From Streptantibioticus ferralitis (GTDB lineage Bacteria > Actinomycetota > Actinomycetes > Streptomycetales > Streptomycetaceae), in assembly GCF_029223525.1 (NCBI RefSeq), contig NZ_JARHTQ010000021.1:62001-126000 (forward strand): a DNA stretch of 64,000 bases. The letters run 5' to 3'. Below the pieces are notes generated by a model that had not been told where the DNA came from, ran no database searches, and saw nothing but the letters and a program-made list of their open reading frames with translations. The stretch's first letter is position 1, and each line of letters begins with the position of its first letter. This document shows, piece by piece, positions 19,042-31,681 of this stretch. The position numbers and the translations under genes were made by a program.

Positions 19042-21504
<2,463 letters not shown>

Positions 21505-21665
21505 GGGCACTCCTCAAGCGGGTCCGGCCCCGATACGGGTCGGACTCCCATGGTATCGATGTGTCGGCCATGACCGCGTGCGCCGACTGTTCGCGGACCC
21601 CGGACGCGGGCGAAGGCGGGCTCCCGGACCGTACCGGGAACCCGCCTCCGTCGCGATGCCGGACG

Positions 21666-22226
21666 TCATACGACGACGAGCGCCTCCAGGGGCGCGCCCG
21701 CCAGGGCCGGGGTGAGACGGCTGCGGCCGTCCAGGAAGGCGAGCTCCAGCAGGACGGCGACGCCCGCCACCTCGGCGCCCGCGCGCCGGATCAGGCTGAG
21801 CGAGGCCTCGGCGGTGCCGCCGGTGGCCAGCACGTCGTCGATGACCAGGACTCGGTCGCCCGGGGCGAAGGCCTCCGGGTGGACCTCGATCTCGGCGGTG
21901 CCGTATTCGAGCTCGTACGCCTGGCTCAGTGTGGCACCGGGCAGCTTGCCCGCCTTCCGGATGGGTACGAAGCCGATTTCCGCCTTGGCCGCCGCCGGAG
22001 CGGCGAGGATGAACCCGCGGGCCTCAAGGCCGACGATCTTGTCGGCGCCGTGCCGTGCGCACAGCGCGGCCAGGGCGTCGATCAGTGCGCCGAAGGCCGC
22101 CGGGTCGGCGAGCAGCGGGGTGATGTCCTTGAACACCACGCCCGGCCGCGGGTAGTCCGGTACGTCGCGGATCCGGCTGAGCAGCAGGTCACGCAGATCG
22201 GGGTGGACTATGTCCGCCGTGGTCAC
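21666..22226 (-). CDS. apt: Adenine phosphoribosyltransferase
   Basis: Salvages adenine with PRPP to AMP. The 186-residue protein shows the family features: PRPGVVFKDITPLL, GLEARGFI, and the PRPP-binding loop VLVIDDVLATGGTA. The GTG at 22226 has AAGGAG 8 bp upstream. Placement between secF and rel is a known actinobacterial arrangement that links purine nucleotide metabolism with (p)ppGpp control; the 161-bp gap to rel may hold a rel promoter, but none is clear. Confidence 0.96.
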   Translation of the reverse strand: MTTADIVHPDLRDLLLSRIRDVPDYPRPGVVFKDITPLLADPAAFGALIDALAALCARHGADKIVGLEARGFILAAPAAAKAEIGFVPIRKAGKLPGATLSQAYELEYGTAEIEVHPEAFAPGDRVLVIDDVLATGGTAEASLSLIRRAGAEVAGVAVLLELAFLDGRSRLTPALAGAPLEALVVV

Positions 22227-22243
22227 CGGTGGCTCTCCTTCAC

Positions 22244-23371
22244 TCAGCGGCGCTTGCCGGACGGGCGGCCACGGCCGCGGGAGCGGGATGCGGGCTGCCG
22301 GCGCTGACCGCCGACGCTGGCGGTGGCCCCCGCCTCGACCGGTTCGTCCTCGTCACCGGCGTCGGGCACCGCGTCCTGCGGCTCCTCGCCCTTGGCCTCG
22401 GCCTGGGCACGCTTGGCCCTGACCCGCTTGGCGAGCGCCTTCATCTCCGGGGTGCGCTCCTTGAGGGAGGCGACCAGCGGGGTGGCGATGAAGATCGAGG
22501 AGTAGGCACCGGCCGCCAGGCCGACGAACAGTGCCAGCGCGATGTCGTTGAGCATGCCCGCGCCGAGCAGCCCGCCACCGACGAACAGCAGCGCGGCCAC
22601 CGGAAGCAGGGCGACCACGGTGGTGTTGATGGACCGCACCAGGGTCTGGTTCAGGCTGCGGTTGGCCAACTCGCTGTAGGTGAAGCGGGTTTGGCTGGTG
22701 ATGCTCTTGGTGGTCTCCTTCAGGCCGTCGAAGACCACGACGGTGTCGTACAGCGAGTAACCGAGGATGGTCAGCAGGCCGATCACCGTGCCGGGAGTGA
22801 CCTCGAAGCCGACGATCGCGTACACGCCGACGGTGATGGTGAGGTCGTGCACCAGGGCGACCAGGGCGGAGATCGCCATCCGCCACTCGAAGGCGACGGC
22901 GAGGTAGAGCACCACCAGGACCATGAAGATGACCAGGCCGAGTTCGGCCTTCTGGGAGATCTCCTGGCCCCAGCTCGGGCCGACCACCTGCGGGGAGATG
23001 GCGTTGGCGTCGACGCCCAGTTCCTTGGCGAGGTCCTGCTTGACCGTGCCGGCGGTGGCACCGTCGATTCCGCTGACCTGGATCCGCAGACCGCCGTTGC
23101 CGAGCTTCTGCGCGATCACGTCGTGGTGCCCGGAGATGACGCCCTGCGTCTTGGTCTGCGCGTCAGCCGTCGAGACCGACGTCTTGGGGGTGGTGAAGAC
23201 CGCGCCGCCGGAGAACTCGATGCCCTTGTTCAGGCCGTTGACCGCGAGGCCGATGATCGCCACCAGGGTGATGACGATGGAGACGCCGTACCAGAGCTTG
23301 CGCTTACCGACGAAGTCGTAGGAGACCTCGCCCCGGTGCAGACGGTGACCGAGATTACCGAGCCGGGACAT
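22244..23371 (-). CDS. secF: Protein translocase subunit SecF
   Basis: RND-fold partner of SecD that uses proton motive force to pull preproteins across the membrane. The 375-residue protein has six helices, with the first at residues ~28-48, a periplasmic domain after it, the FEVTPGTVIGLLTILGYSLYDTVVVFD signature in the fourth-fifth helix region, and a hydrophilic C-tail rich in Lys/Arg/Glu and Gly/Arg (QRRQPASRSRGRGR). The ATG at 23371 overlaps the secD stop by 4 bp. Confidence 0.96.
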   Translation of the reverse strand: MSRLGNLGHRLHRGEVSYDFVGKRKLWYGVSIVITLVAIIGLAVNGLNKGIEFSGGAVFTTPKTSVSTADAQTKTQGVISGHHDVIAQKLGNGGLRIQVSGIDGATAGTVKQDLAKELGVDANAISPQVVGPSWGQEISQKAELGLVIFMVLVVLYLAVAFEWRMAISALVALVHDLTITVGVYAIVGFEVTPGTVIGLLTILGYSLYDTVVVFDGLKETTKSITSQTRFTYSELANRSLNQTLVRSINTTVVALLPVAALLFVGGGLLGAGMLNDIALALFVGLAAGAYSSIFIATPLVASLKERTPEMKALAKRVRAKRAQAEAKGEEPQDAVPDAGDEDEPVEAGATASVGGQRRQPASRSRGRGRPSGKRR

Positions 23372-25143
23372 CAGGCCTCCTTGGCTTCGGGGCTGGCGGT
23401 ACGGCGACCGCGACGCAGCGGTGCCTGGACACCGAGGCTCCTGGGGTTGAGCCCGGACCAGGGGTGGCCCTGTGCGTAGAACTTGCGGCGGGCGAGGATC
23501 GTCATCAGCGGCTTGGTGAACAGGTAGACCACCACGACGTCGAGCAGGGTGGTCAGGCCGAGGGTGAACGCGAAGCCCTGGACCTTGCCGACCGAGCAGA
23601 TGAACAGCACGGCGGCGGCGAGGAACGACACGAAGTCGGACACCAGGATGGTGCGCCGGGCCCGCGGCCAGGCCCGCTGGACCGCCGGTGCGAGGCTGCG
23701 GCCGCCGCGCAGCTCGTCGCGGATCCGCTCGAAGTACACGATGAACGAGTCCGCCGTGATGCCGATCGCGACGATGGCACCGCAGACCGCGGGCAGGTTC
23801 AGCGCGAAGCCGATGGCCGGGCCGAGCAGCGTCATGATCGCGTAGGTGAGCGCGGCGGAGACCACCAGGCTGACCACGGCGACGAAGCTCAGGCCGCGGT
23901 AGTACGCCAGCAGGTAGAGCACCACCAGCGCGAGGCCGACTGCGCCCGCGATCAGGCCGCCGTGCAGCTGCTCACCACCGAGCTGCGGCGAGACAGTGGT
24001 CACGTCGGAGGTGCTGAAGGACAGCGGCAGCGCGCCGTAGGACAGCACGTTGGCCAGGTCCCCGGAGGTCTGCTGGGTGAAGTTGCCGTAGATCTGGGCG
24101 CTGCCACCGGTGATCGCCGAGGAGACCGAGGGCGCCGAGACGACCTGGTTGTCCAGCACGATCGCGAACTGGTTGTTCGGCGGCTGCTGCTTGGCGAGCT
24201 GGCCGGTGACGTCGGCGAACTTCTTGCCGCCCGCGGAGTTGAACTCCAGCGTCACGATCCAGCCGGCGCCGGACTGGGTGTCGTAGACCGACTTGGCGCC
24301 GCTGACCTGCTTACCGTCGACCTGGGCCGGACCGAGGATGTACTTGGTCCTGCCGTCCTGGCTGCACGCCAGGGTGGTGTCGGTCGGCTTGGCGCCGAGC
24401 CCCGCGTTCGCCGCCTGCGACGGGTTGGAGCAGTCCAGTGCGGCGAACTGCTTCTGCACGGCGGGCGGTACGGAGGGGTTGGCGGCGCCGGTGGCGGGGG
24501 GCGGCGTCGCGGCGGTGGGCGCGCCGGCCGAGGGGGTGGCCTTCGGGCTGCTCGACGCGTCCGCCTTGAGGGCATCGGTGACCGCCCGGCCCTGCGTGGT
24601 GGAGCTGGGCGACGGGGACGCCGAGGGCCTGGCGCTGGCACCGCTCTTGCCCGGGCTCGACGGCGAGCTGGACGGGGCGGAAGAGGGGTTGCCGGAAGGG
24701 CTCGGCGAAGGCTTGGTGCCCGAAGCCGGGCTGCCGCTGGCCTCGGTGATCACGGTGCGGAAGAACAGCTGGGCGGTGGTACCGACCTGCTTCACCGCCT
24801 GGTCCGTGTTGGTGCCCCGGGGGATGTCGACGATGATGTTGCGACTGCCCTGGGTCTGCACCTCGGTCTCGGAGACACCCAGACCATTGACCCGCTTGTT
24901 GATGATGTTGACCGCGGTGTCCATGTTGGCCTTGTTGATCGCGTTGGCCTGACCTGGCAAGTTCTTCGCGGTCAGCGTGATCTCGGTGCCCCCGGCGAGG
25001 TCGATGCCCAGCCGGGGCTTGGTGTGCCCGGAGGCGAACATGCCTCCGGTCAGCGCGACCAGGGCCACCAGGATCACGGCCAGCGCGCGGCCGGGGTACC
25101 CATGGGCCCCCGGCGACCTGCGCCCCTTCTTGGGTGCTGCCAC
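23371..25143 (-). CDS. secD: Protein translocase subunit SecD with low-complexity insertion
   Basis: Sec accessory subunit. The 590-residue protein begins AAPKKGRRSPG, has its first helix at ~20-38 and the family segment RLGIDLAGGTEITLTAK, and ends with five further helices (TADSFIVYFERIRDELRGG is the characteristic loop). Within the periplasmic domain, about residues 136-230, is a Ser/Pro/Ala-rich insertion not present in E. coli SecD, probably a flexible extracytoplasmic linker; similar insertions occur in streptomycetes. I prefer the GTG at 25143 (behind GGGAG) over an ATG 33 bp upstream because the shorter form matches typical streptomycete N-termini. Confidence 0.95.
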   Translation of the reverse strand: MAAPKKGRRSPGAHGYPGRALAVILVALVALTGGMFASGHTKPRLGIDLAGGTEITLTAKNLPGQANAINKANMDTAVNIINKRVNGLGVSETEVQTQGSRNIIVDIPRGTNTDQAVKQVGTTAQLFFRTVITEASGSPASGTKPSPSPSGNPSSAPSSSPSSPGKSGASARPSASPSPSSTTQGRAVTDALKADASSSPKATPSAGAPTAATPPPATGAANPSVPPAVQKQFAALDCSNPSQAANAGLGAKPTDTTLACSQDGRTKYILGPAQVDGKQVSGAKSVYDTQSGAGWIVTLEFNSAGGKKFADVTGQLAKQQPPNNQFAIVLDNQVVSAPSVSSAITGGSAQIYGNFTQQTSGDLANVLSYGALPLSFSTSDVTTVSPQLGGEQLHGGLIAGAVGLALVVLYLLAYYRGLSFVAVVSLVVSAALTYAIMTLLGPAIGFALNLPAVCGAIVAIGITADSFIVYFERIRDELRGGRSLAPAVQRAWPRARRTILVSDFVSFLAAAVLFICSVGKVQGFAFTLGLTTLLDVVVVYLFTKPLMTILARRKFYAQGHPWSGLNPRSLGVQAPLRRGRRTASPEAKEA

Positions 25144-25271
25144 CTTCTCGTTTCTCCCTGTCCAACCGTTCCGCATCGGCTTGCTGTCGCGGGACGGCCA
25201 CGAATGTTGTGAGGACGTGCCGGACGTGACGTGACGGACGTAGGTCCAGAGCCTAGCTCTGAACCTACGAC

Positions 25272-25760
25272 TTACTTCTCGCTGTCCTTGACGTCCTTCG
25301 CCGTGTCGGCGTCCTTCGCCGCATCCTTGGCGTCCGTGCCCGCGCTGTCGGTGGCAGCGGTCTTGTCCAGGTCGATCTTGTCCTCGTCCGCGGGCTTCTC
25401 GTCGTGGACGGGCTCTTCAGCGGCCTCGGCGACCGGGGTGCCGTCGACGACGGGGTGCTCGTCGAAGGAGAGCGGCACGTCGTTGTTGACGAGGCTGTCG
25501 TACTCCTCGTCGCTCAGCACCGCGCCGACGGCGGTCTTGGCGTACAGCGAGTGCACACCGGGCGCGACCTCCAGCAGGACGGTCGTGTCGCGGACCTCCT
25601 TGACCTTGGCGATCATGCCGCCGATGGTCCGCACGCCCGAACCGGGCTGCATCTGGTTGCGCATGTCGGCGGCCTGGCGCTGCTTGTTCTTGGCCGAGCG
25701 GGTCATGAGCAGCATGACGCCGATGATCAGGATGAAGGGGAGAAGCGTGGCGATGTTCAC
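25272..25760 (-). CDS. yajC: Sec accessory protein YajC
   Basis: Small membrane component of the SecDF-YajC complex. The 162-residue protein has one N-terminal helix (IATLLPFILIIGVMLLM), the conserved RSAKNKQRQAADMRNQMQPGSGVRT motif and MIAKV segment, then an unusually long acidic/Ala/Lys-rich C-terminal tail (residues ~95-162) not found in E. coli YajC. It ends in TAA, uncommon in this GC-rich window. The GTG at 25760 has AAGGA at a rather long distance. It is the first sec gene of the yajC-secD-secF order. Confidence 0.95.
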   Translation of the reverse strand: MNIATLLPFILIIGVMLLMTRSAKNKQRQAADMRNQMQPGSGVRTIGGMIAKVKEVRDTTVLLEVAPGVHSLYAKTAVGAVLSDEEYDSLVNNDVPLSFDEHPVVDGTPVAEAAEEPVHDEKPADEDKIDLDKTAATDSAGTDAKDAAKDADTAKDVKDSEK

Positions 25761-25941
25761 GGCCTGGGGGATTTCCTTCGCGTGGCCACGTGGGTGCGGC
25801 CTGGTCTACGGGGATGGGGGGGTGCGGGGTACGGATGCCGTCCTAGGGGGGAGGGCATCGGCGGAGTCTAGGCGAATCCGCACCTTGGGGACAACGCCCA
25901 GCATTGCACTCCAGTTCCGCAAGCGGCGAGTCCCCGCGCCG

Positions 25942-27006
25942 TCACTGGCCGAACAGCCCCTGCTGGCCGGGCGGGTTCGGCTGCTGCGGCGGGACCAGGC
26001 CCAGGTGGGCCCAGGCTGCGGGGGTAGCGATCCGGCCACGGGGAGTACGCGCCAGCAGCCCCTCGCGCACCAGGAACGGCTCGGCCACCTCCTCCACCGT
26101 CTCTCTCTCCTCCCCCACCGCGACCGCCAGTGTCGACAGCCCCACAGGTCCGCCGCCGAACAGCCGCAGCAGTGCGTCGAGCACCGCGCGGTCCAGGCGG
26201 TCGAGCCCGCGCAGGTCCACCTCGTAGACGTCGAGGGCCTGCGCGGCGATCTCGCGGGTGACCACGCCGTCCGCCTTGACCTGGGCGTAGTCGCGGACCC
26301 GGCGCAGCAGCCGGTTGGCGATCCGGGGGGTGCCGCGGGACCGTCCGGCGATCTCGGCGGCCCCGTCGGTGTCGATCACCACGTCGAGCAGATCGGCGGA
26401 GCGGCGTACGACTCGCTCCAGCTCGGCGGGCGCGTAGAACTCCATGTGCCCGGTGAAGCCGAAGCGGTCCCGCAGCGGGGGCGGCAGCAGGCCCGCCCTG
26501 GTGGTGGCGCCGACCAGGGTGAACGGCGGCAGTTCCAGCGGGATGGCGGTGGCGCCGGGCCCCTTGCCGACGATCACGTCGACCCGGAAGTCCTCCATCG
26601 CCATGTAGAGCATCTCCTCGGCGGGCCGGGACATCCGGTGGATCTCGTCGAGGAAGAGGACCTCGCCCTCGGTGAGCGAGGACAGGATCGCGGCGAGGTC
26701 GCCGGCGTGCTGGATGGCCGGTCCCGAGGTGATCCGGATCGGGGCGCCCATCTCGGCGGCGATGATCATCGACAGGGTGGTCTTGCCGAGGCCGGGGGCG
26801 CCGGAGAGCAGCACATGGTCGGCGGTGCCGCCGCGCTGCCGGGCGGCCTTGAGCACCAGGTCGAGTTGTTCGCGGACCCGCTCCTGCCCCACGAACTCGC
26901 CGAGGTCCTTCGGGCGGAGGGCGGCCTCGACGGCACGCTCCTCCCCGTCGGCGGCAGCGGCGACCAGCCGCTGGTCGGTCTCGGGTACGGGGTCGTCCCA
27001 GGTCAT
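25942..27006 (-). CDS. ruvB: Holliday junction branch migration ATPase RuvB
   Basis: Hexameric AAA+ motor that drives branch migration with RuvA. The 354-residue protein has Walker [10 protein letters not shown], Walker [10 protein letters not shown], sensor 1 GATTRAG, arginine finger region ([15 protein letters not shown]) and the winged-helix C-terminus ([17 protein letters not shown]). The short tail [16 protein letters not shown] is typical of actinobacterial RuvB. It follows ruvA by 62 bp. Confidence 0.97.
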   Translation of the reverse strand: MTWDDPVPETDQRLVAAAADGEERAVEAALRPKDLGEFVGQERVREQLDLVLKAARQRGGTADHVLLSGAPGLGKTTLSMIIAAEMGAPIRITSGPAIQHAGDLAAILSSLTEGEVLFLDEIHRMSRPAEEMLYMAMEDFRVDVIVGKGPGATAIPLELPPFTLVGATTRAGLLPPPLRDRFGFTGHMEFYAPAELERVVRRSADLLDVVIDTDGAAEIAGRSRGTPRIANRLLRRVRDYAQVKADGVVTREIAAQALDVYEVDLRGLDRLDRAVLDALLRLFGGGPVGLSTLAVAVGEERETVEEVAEPFLVREGLLARTPRGRIATPAAWAHLGLVPPQQPNPPGQQGLFGQ

Positions 27007-27068
27007 GGGTGGATCTGTCCTTTGTCGGGGCGGACGTCGGGGCGAATCGGGTGCGGCCGGCGGGCGGG

Positions 27069-27689
27069 CTAGCGGGCGCGGTTGAGGGTTCTCAGGGCGG
27101 AGCGCAGCAGCACCGACACATTGGGCGTGCCGCCATCGGCAGCCTCCGCCTCGGGCGTGACGGCGGCGACCGCGTCATCGGCCTCCCGCGGCTGGTAGCC
27201 CAACCCGACCAGGGCGGCATGGAGTTGGTCCCGCCACGACGGGGCGGCGGCCGCGGCGACGGGGGCGGTGCCGGTGCCGGTGCCGACGGGGGCGCCGAGC
27301 CGGTCCTTCAGCTCCAGCAGCAGCCGTTGGGCGCCCTTCTTACCGATGCCGGGCACGGCGGTGAGCGCCTTCTCGTCGTCCGTGGCGACGGCGCGCCGCA
27401 GGGCGTCGGGTGAGTGCACGGCGAGCATCGCCTGGGCGAGCCGGGGGCCAACTCCGCTTGCCGTCTGCAGGAGTTCGAAGACCTGCCGCTCATCGTCGTC
27501 GGCGAAGCCGTAGAGGGTGAGGGAGTCCTCGCGCACCACGAGCGAGGTGGCGAGCCGGGCCTGCTCCCCCAGCCGCAGCACGGCCAGTGTGCCGGGGGTG
27601 CACTGCACGGCCATCCCCACGCCGCCGACCTCGACGACCGCGGTGTCCGGGGAAAGGGCCGCGACCGGCCCGCTGACAAAGGCGATCAT
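27069..27689 (-). CDS. ruvA: Holliday junction branch migration protein RuvA
   Basis: Binds four-way junctions as a tetramer and loads RuvB. The 206-residue protein starts [12 protein letters not shown] and has the OB-fold N-terminus, two helix-hairpin-helix motifs ([33 protein letters not shown]), an Ala/Thr/Gly-rich linker and the small third domain ([18 protein letters not shown]) that contacts RuvB. The ATG at 27689 overlaps the ruvC stop by 4 bp (ATGA); the open frame upstream is non-homologous. Confidence 0.96.
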   Translation of the reverse strand: MIAFVSGPVAALSPDTAVVEVGGVGMAVQCTPGTLAVLRLGEQARLATSLVVREDSLTLYGFADDDERQVFELLQTASGVGPRLAQAMLAVHSPDALRRAVATDDEKALTAVPGIGKKGAQRLLLELKDRLGAPVGTGTGTAPVAAAAAPSWRDQLHAALVGLGYQPREADDAVAAVTPEAEAADGGTPNVSVLLRSALRTLNRAR

Positions 27690-28222
27690 GCGGTGCCTTT
27701 CGGAGTACGGAGCCGCTGGGCGGCGACGGCCTGTTGCAGGCGGTTGTTGGCGGGGCCGCGCCAGATGTGGCAGATGGCGAGTGCCAGGGCATCGGCGGCG
27801 TCGGCGGGTCTGGGCGGCGCGTCGAGCCGCAGCAGCCTGGTCACCATGGCGCCGACCTGTTCCTTCTCGGCCCGGCCGCTGCCGGTGACGGCTGCCTTGA
27901 CCTCGCTGGGGGTGTGCAGGGCGACGGGCAGGCCGCGGCGGGAGGCGCACAGCAGGGCGACGGCACTGGCCTGCGCGGTGCCCATGACGGTACGGACGTT
28001 GTGCTGGCTGAACACCCGCTCCACGGCGACGTATTGCGGCCGGTGCTCGTCGAGCCAGGCTTCTATGCCGCGCTCGATGAGGACGAGGCGCTGGCCGATG
28101 TCCGCGTCGGCCGGGGTACGGACGACGCCAACTCCCACCATGCGCAACGGCTTTCCGGGAGCGCCGTCCACCACGCCGATACCGCAGCGGGTCAGTCCCG
28201 GGTCCACGCCGAGCACGCGCAC
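27686..28222 (-). CDS. ruvC: Crossover junction endodeoxyribonuclease RuvC
   Basis: Cuts Holliday junctions. The 178-residue protein has the RNase H-like acidic set: D7 in [14 protein letters not shown], the glutamate in YVAVERVFS, and the two aspartates in [15 protein letters not shown]. The basic segment [17 protein letters not shown] is the usual DNA-contact region. The start is GTG at 28222 behind GAAGGGAGG. It heads the ruvC-ruvA-ruvB unit. Confidence 0.96.
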   Translation of the reverse strand: MRVLGVDPGLTRCGIGVVDGAPGKPLRMVGVGVVRTPADADIGQRLVLIERGIEAWLDEHRPQYVAVERVFSQHNVRTVMGTAQASAVALLCASRRGLPVALHTPSEVKAAVTGSGRAEKEQVGAMVTRLLRLDAPPRPADAADALALAICHIWRGPANNRLQQAVAAQRLRTPKGTA

Positions 28223-28286
28223 CGCGCCCCTCCCTTCACGCCGTCGATCAGCTGTTCTTCGGAGGCTATCGGGTGCCACTGACAAC

Positions 28287-28327
28287 GACGGGGGGCCGGT
28301 GGGGTGTTTCCCCACCGGCCCCCCGTC
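28287..28327 (-). terminator. Strong hairpin between yebC and ruvC
   Basis: GACGGGGGGCCGGTGGGG (28287-28304) pairs with CCCCACCGGCCCCCCGTC (28310-28327) around a TGTTT loop, 18 bp without mismatch. It lies 7 bp after the yebC stop (28334) in the direction of transcription, so it should end the yebC message and insulate ruvCAB. Confidence 0.9.
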
Positions 28328-28333
28328 GGAGGC

Positions 28334-29086
28334 TCAGGCTTCGACCTTCTCCATGATCTCGTCCGAGACGTCGAAGTTGGCGAAGACGTTCTGCACGTCG
28401 TCGCTGTCCTCAAGGGCGTCGATCAGCTTGAAGATCTTGCGCGCGCCTTCCTCGTCCAGCTCGACCTGCATGGTGGGAAGGAAGTTGGCGTCGGCGGAGT
28501 CGTAGTCGATGCCCGCCTCCTGGAGCGCCTTGCGGACCGGGACCAGGTCGGTGGCCTCGCTGATCACCTCGAAGGACTCGCCCAGGTCGTTGACCTCTTC
28601 GGCACCCGCGTCGAGCACGGCGCCGAGGACGTCGTCCTCGCTCAGCCCGTTCTTCGGGACGATCACCACGCCCTTGCGGTTGAACAGGTACGAGACCGAG
28701 CCCGGGTCGGCCATCGAGCCGCCGTTGCGGGTCATCGCCACGCGCACCTCGGAGGCCGCGCGGTTGCGGTTGTCGGTGAGGCACTCGATAAGCACCGCGA
28801 CACCGTTCGGGCCGTAGCCCTCGTACATGATGGTCTGGTAGTCGGCGCCGCCCGCTTCCAGACCCGCACCGCGCTTGACCGCGCTGTCGATGTTCTTGTT
28901 CGGGACCGAGCTCTTCTTCGCCTTCTGGATGGCGTCGAAGAGGGTCGGGTTGCCGTCCGGGTCGGCGCCGCCGGTGCGCGCCGCGACCTCGATGTTCTTG
29001 ATCAGCTTCGCGAAGAGTTTGCCGCGCTTGGCATCGATCACGGCCTTCTTGTGCTTGGTCGTAGCCCATTTAGAGTGGCCGGACAT
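28334..29086 (-). CDS. YebC/PmpR family transcriptional regulator
   Basis: A 250-residue member of the YebC (TACO1) family. It carries the hallmark N-terminus [24 protein letters not shown], the [10 protein letters not shown] segment and the [21 protein letters not shown] motif. Family members have been described as DNA-binding regulators and more recently as ribosome-associated factors that relieve stalling at proline stretches. The ATG at 29086 follows GGAGACAGGCGG. It lies between pdxT and ruvC, an order widespread in actinobacteria. Confidence 0.96.
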   Translation of the reverse strand: MSGHSKWATTKHKKAVIDAKRGKLFAKLIKNIEVAARTGGADPDGNPTLFDAIQKAKKSSVPNKNIDSAVKRGAGLEAGGADYQTIMYEGYGPNGVAVLIECLTDNRNRAASEVRVAMTRNGGSMADPGSVSYLFNRKGVVIVPKNGLSEDDVLGAVLDAGAEEVNDLGESFEVISEATDLVPVRKALQEAGIDYDSADANFLPTMQVELDEEGARKIFKLIDALEDSDDVQNVFANFDVSDEIMEKVEA

Positions 29087-29160
29087 CCGCCTGTCTCCTT
29101 CACGTCACCAAACTGCCAACGAACACTTGTGATCCTACCGGGATCACGCGGCCCGTCTTT

Positions 29161-29757
29161 TCACAGTGTCCGCCGCACCATGTCCGCGAACAGGCCGTGC
29201 ACTCGGTGGTCCCCGGTGAGCTCCGGGTGGAAGGACGTGGCCAGCAGGTTGCCCTGGCGTACGGCGACGATCGTCTCGTCCTGAAGTCGCGCGAGGACCT
29301 CGACCCCGGCGCCGACCGACTCGACCCAGGGCGCGCGGATGAAGACGCCCTCGCAGGGGCCGCCTTCGATGCCCGCGATCTCCACCGCCGCCTCGAAGGA
29401 CTCGTTCTGCCGGCCGAAGGCGTTGCGGCGCACCGTCATGTCGATGCCGCCGATGGTCTCCTGGTCGTCCCGGCCGTCGAGGATCTTGTCGGCGAGCATG
29501 ATCATGCCCGCGCAGGACCCGTAGGCGGGCAGTCCGGCGCGTATCCGGGCGCGCAGCGGCTCCAGCAGGCCGAAGGCGACGGCCAGCTTGGACATGGTGG
29601 TGGACTCGCCGCCCGGGATCACCAGGCCGTCGACGCCGTCGAGTTCCTCGGGCCGGCGCACCGGGCGGACCTGGGCACCGGCGGCCTGCAGCGCGGCGGT
29701 GTGCTCACGTACATCGCCCTGCAGGGCGAGCACGCCGACGGTGGGGGTACTGGGCAC
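29161..29757 (-). CDS. pdxT: Pyridoxal 5'-phosphate synthase glutaminase subunit PdxT
   Basis: Releases ammonia from glutamine for PdxS. The 198-residue protein has the class I glutaminase elements: nucleophile in [12 protein letters not shown], the [10 protein letters not shown] oxyanion segment and the His/Glu pair in [13 protein letters not shown]. The GTG at 29757 has GAAAGG 7 bp upstream. It lies 136 bp after pdxS on the same strand, separated by a large stem-loop. Confidence 0.96.
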   Translation of the reverse strand: MPSTPTVGVLALQGDVREHTAALQAAGAQVRPVRRPEELDGVDGLVIPGGESTTMSKLAVAFGLLEPLRARIRAGLPAYGSCAGMIMLADKILDGRDDQETIGGIDMTVRRNAFGRQNESFEAAVEIAGIEGGPCEGVFIRAPWVESVGAGVEVLARLQDETIVAVRQGNLLATSFHPELTGDHRVHGLFADMVRRTL

Positions 29758-29788
29758 AGCGGGACCTTTCGGAATGCGTTTCTCAGCC

Positions 29789-29865
29789 CGATGGGCAGGC
29801 CGCCCTGGCGACCACGCGGGGCGTGAGCCGCGGTCCGCGCGGGAGGCGCGGCGGCCTGCCCATCG
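29789..29865 (-). promoter_or_regulatory. Long stem-loop between pdxS and pdxT
   Basis: CGATGGGCAGGCCGCC (29789-29804) pairs perfectly over 16 bp with GGCGGCCTGCCCATCG (29850-29865). The 45-base loop contains further self-complementary GC sequence. No U-run follows, so partial attenuation, mRNA processing or stabilisation of the pdxS message is more likely than full termination. Confidence 0.7.
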
Positions 29866-29893
29866 ATGGGTTGGTCGGATACCAGCCGGGTGC

Positions 29894-30823
<930 letters not shown>

Positions 30824-31045
30824 GGTTGACCTCACTCGTTGAGAAAGTGCGATAAGCACATCGTAGAGCTGTGCGGATCGGCCCTGGACCTGCCCTCAGG
30901 TCCACTTCGGCCGGTCCGCCGCTACGGAACTGACAAAACCCGAGGTATCGACCGGAGATCAAGGGCCAATTGCCACCCGGTGGACCGATTCCCGACCGCG
31001 CCACTGGCTCGCGGTGGCCCGCCCCGCACCCGTCCGCAGCCGGTC

Positions 31046-31594
31046 CTAGCGGCCCACGCCGTCGGCGGTGAGGGCCATCGGCGGCTCGTCGTCCATCTCG
31101 AAGGCGAGCGGAAACGGAGCGTGTCCGGCCAGCCGGAACCAGCGCACCGCACGCTGCCGCCGCAGCGCCCTGGCCGCGCGTACCGCGTCGTTGTGGAACC
31201 GCCGCGCCATCGGCGTACGGCGTACCGCCGCGGTCAGCTCGCCCACCGCCGCCGGTCCGCCAGGCGCCTCCCGTACCGTCTGGACGGTGTCGGGTTCGGC
31301 GAAGACCGCGCGCAGCGTCTGGCTCAGTTCGCTCTCGGCGACCTCACGCTGCTCGTCCTCCGCCTGCCGGGCCGCGTGTGCGGTCTGGTAGAGCACGATG
31401 GAGGCGGCCGGATCGAGGATGCCCGAGGTGGCGAGCTCCTGAGCGACCGAGGCCCGGCGCAGCAGTTGGGCGTCCAGCGCGGCACGCGCGGCGTCGATCC
31501 GTGCGTGCAGGCGGTCCAACCGCCCTGCTGTCCAACTGAGGTAGACGCCCAGCAGGACGACGATCGCCGCGATCCAGATGAGAGTGATGGTCAC
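31046..31594 (-). CDS. Membrane-anchored hypothetical protein, LemA-like
   Basis: A 182-residue protein. One N-terminal helix (LIWIAAIVVLLGVYLSW) is followed by a helical domain (GRLDRLHARIDAARAALDAQLLRRA) and a conserved C-terminal RRFHNDAVRAARALRRQRAVRWFRLAGHAPFPLAFEMDD. The RxxN..V..A..LRR..xVR pattern resembles the last helices of LemA proteins, but similarity is only by eye. The GTG at 31594 is preferred over a TTG 9 bp upstream because the helix then begins near residue 3; neither has a strong ribosome site. It lies between pdxS and pimA, a position conserved in streptomycetes. Confidence 0.8.
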   Translation of the reverse strand: MTITLIWIAAIVVLLGVYLSWTAGRLDRLHARIDAARAALDAQLLRRASVAQELATSGILDPAASIVLYQTAHAARQAEDEQREVAESELSQTLRAVFAEPDTVQTVREAPGGPAAVGELTAAVRRTPMARRFHNDAVRAARALRRQRAVRWFRLAGHAPFPLAFEMDDEPPMALTADGVGR

Positions 31595-31681
31595 GGGCGG
31601 CAAGGCTAATCGCTCGGCGCCGTACGGTGCGTTCGCGGTCGGCGGATCGGCCCGTTCGCACCTGCCGGCGCGGGCGTCGCG

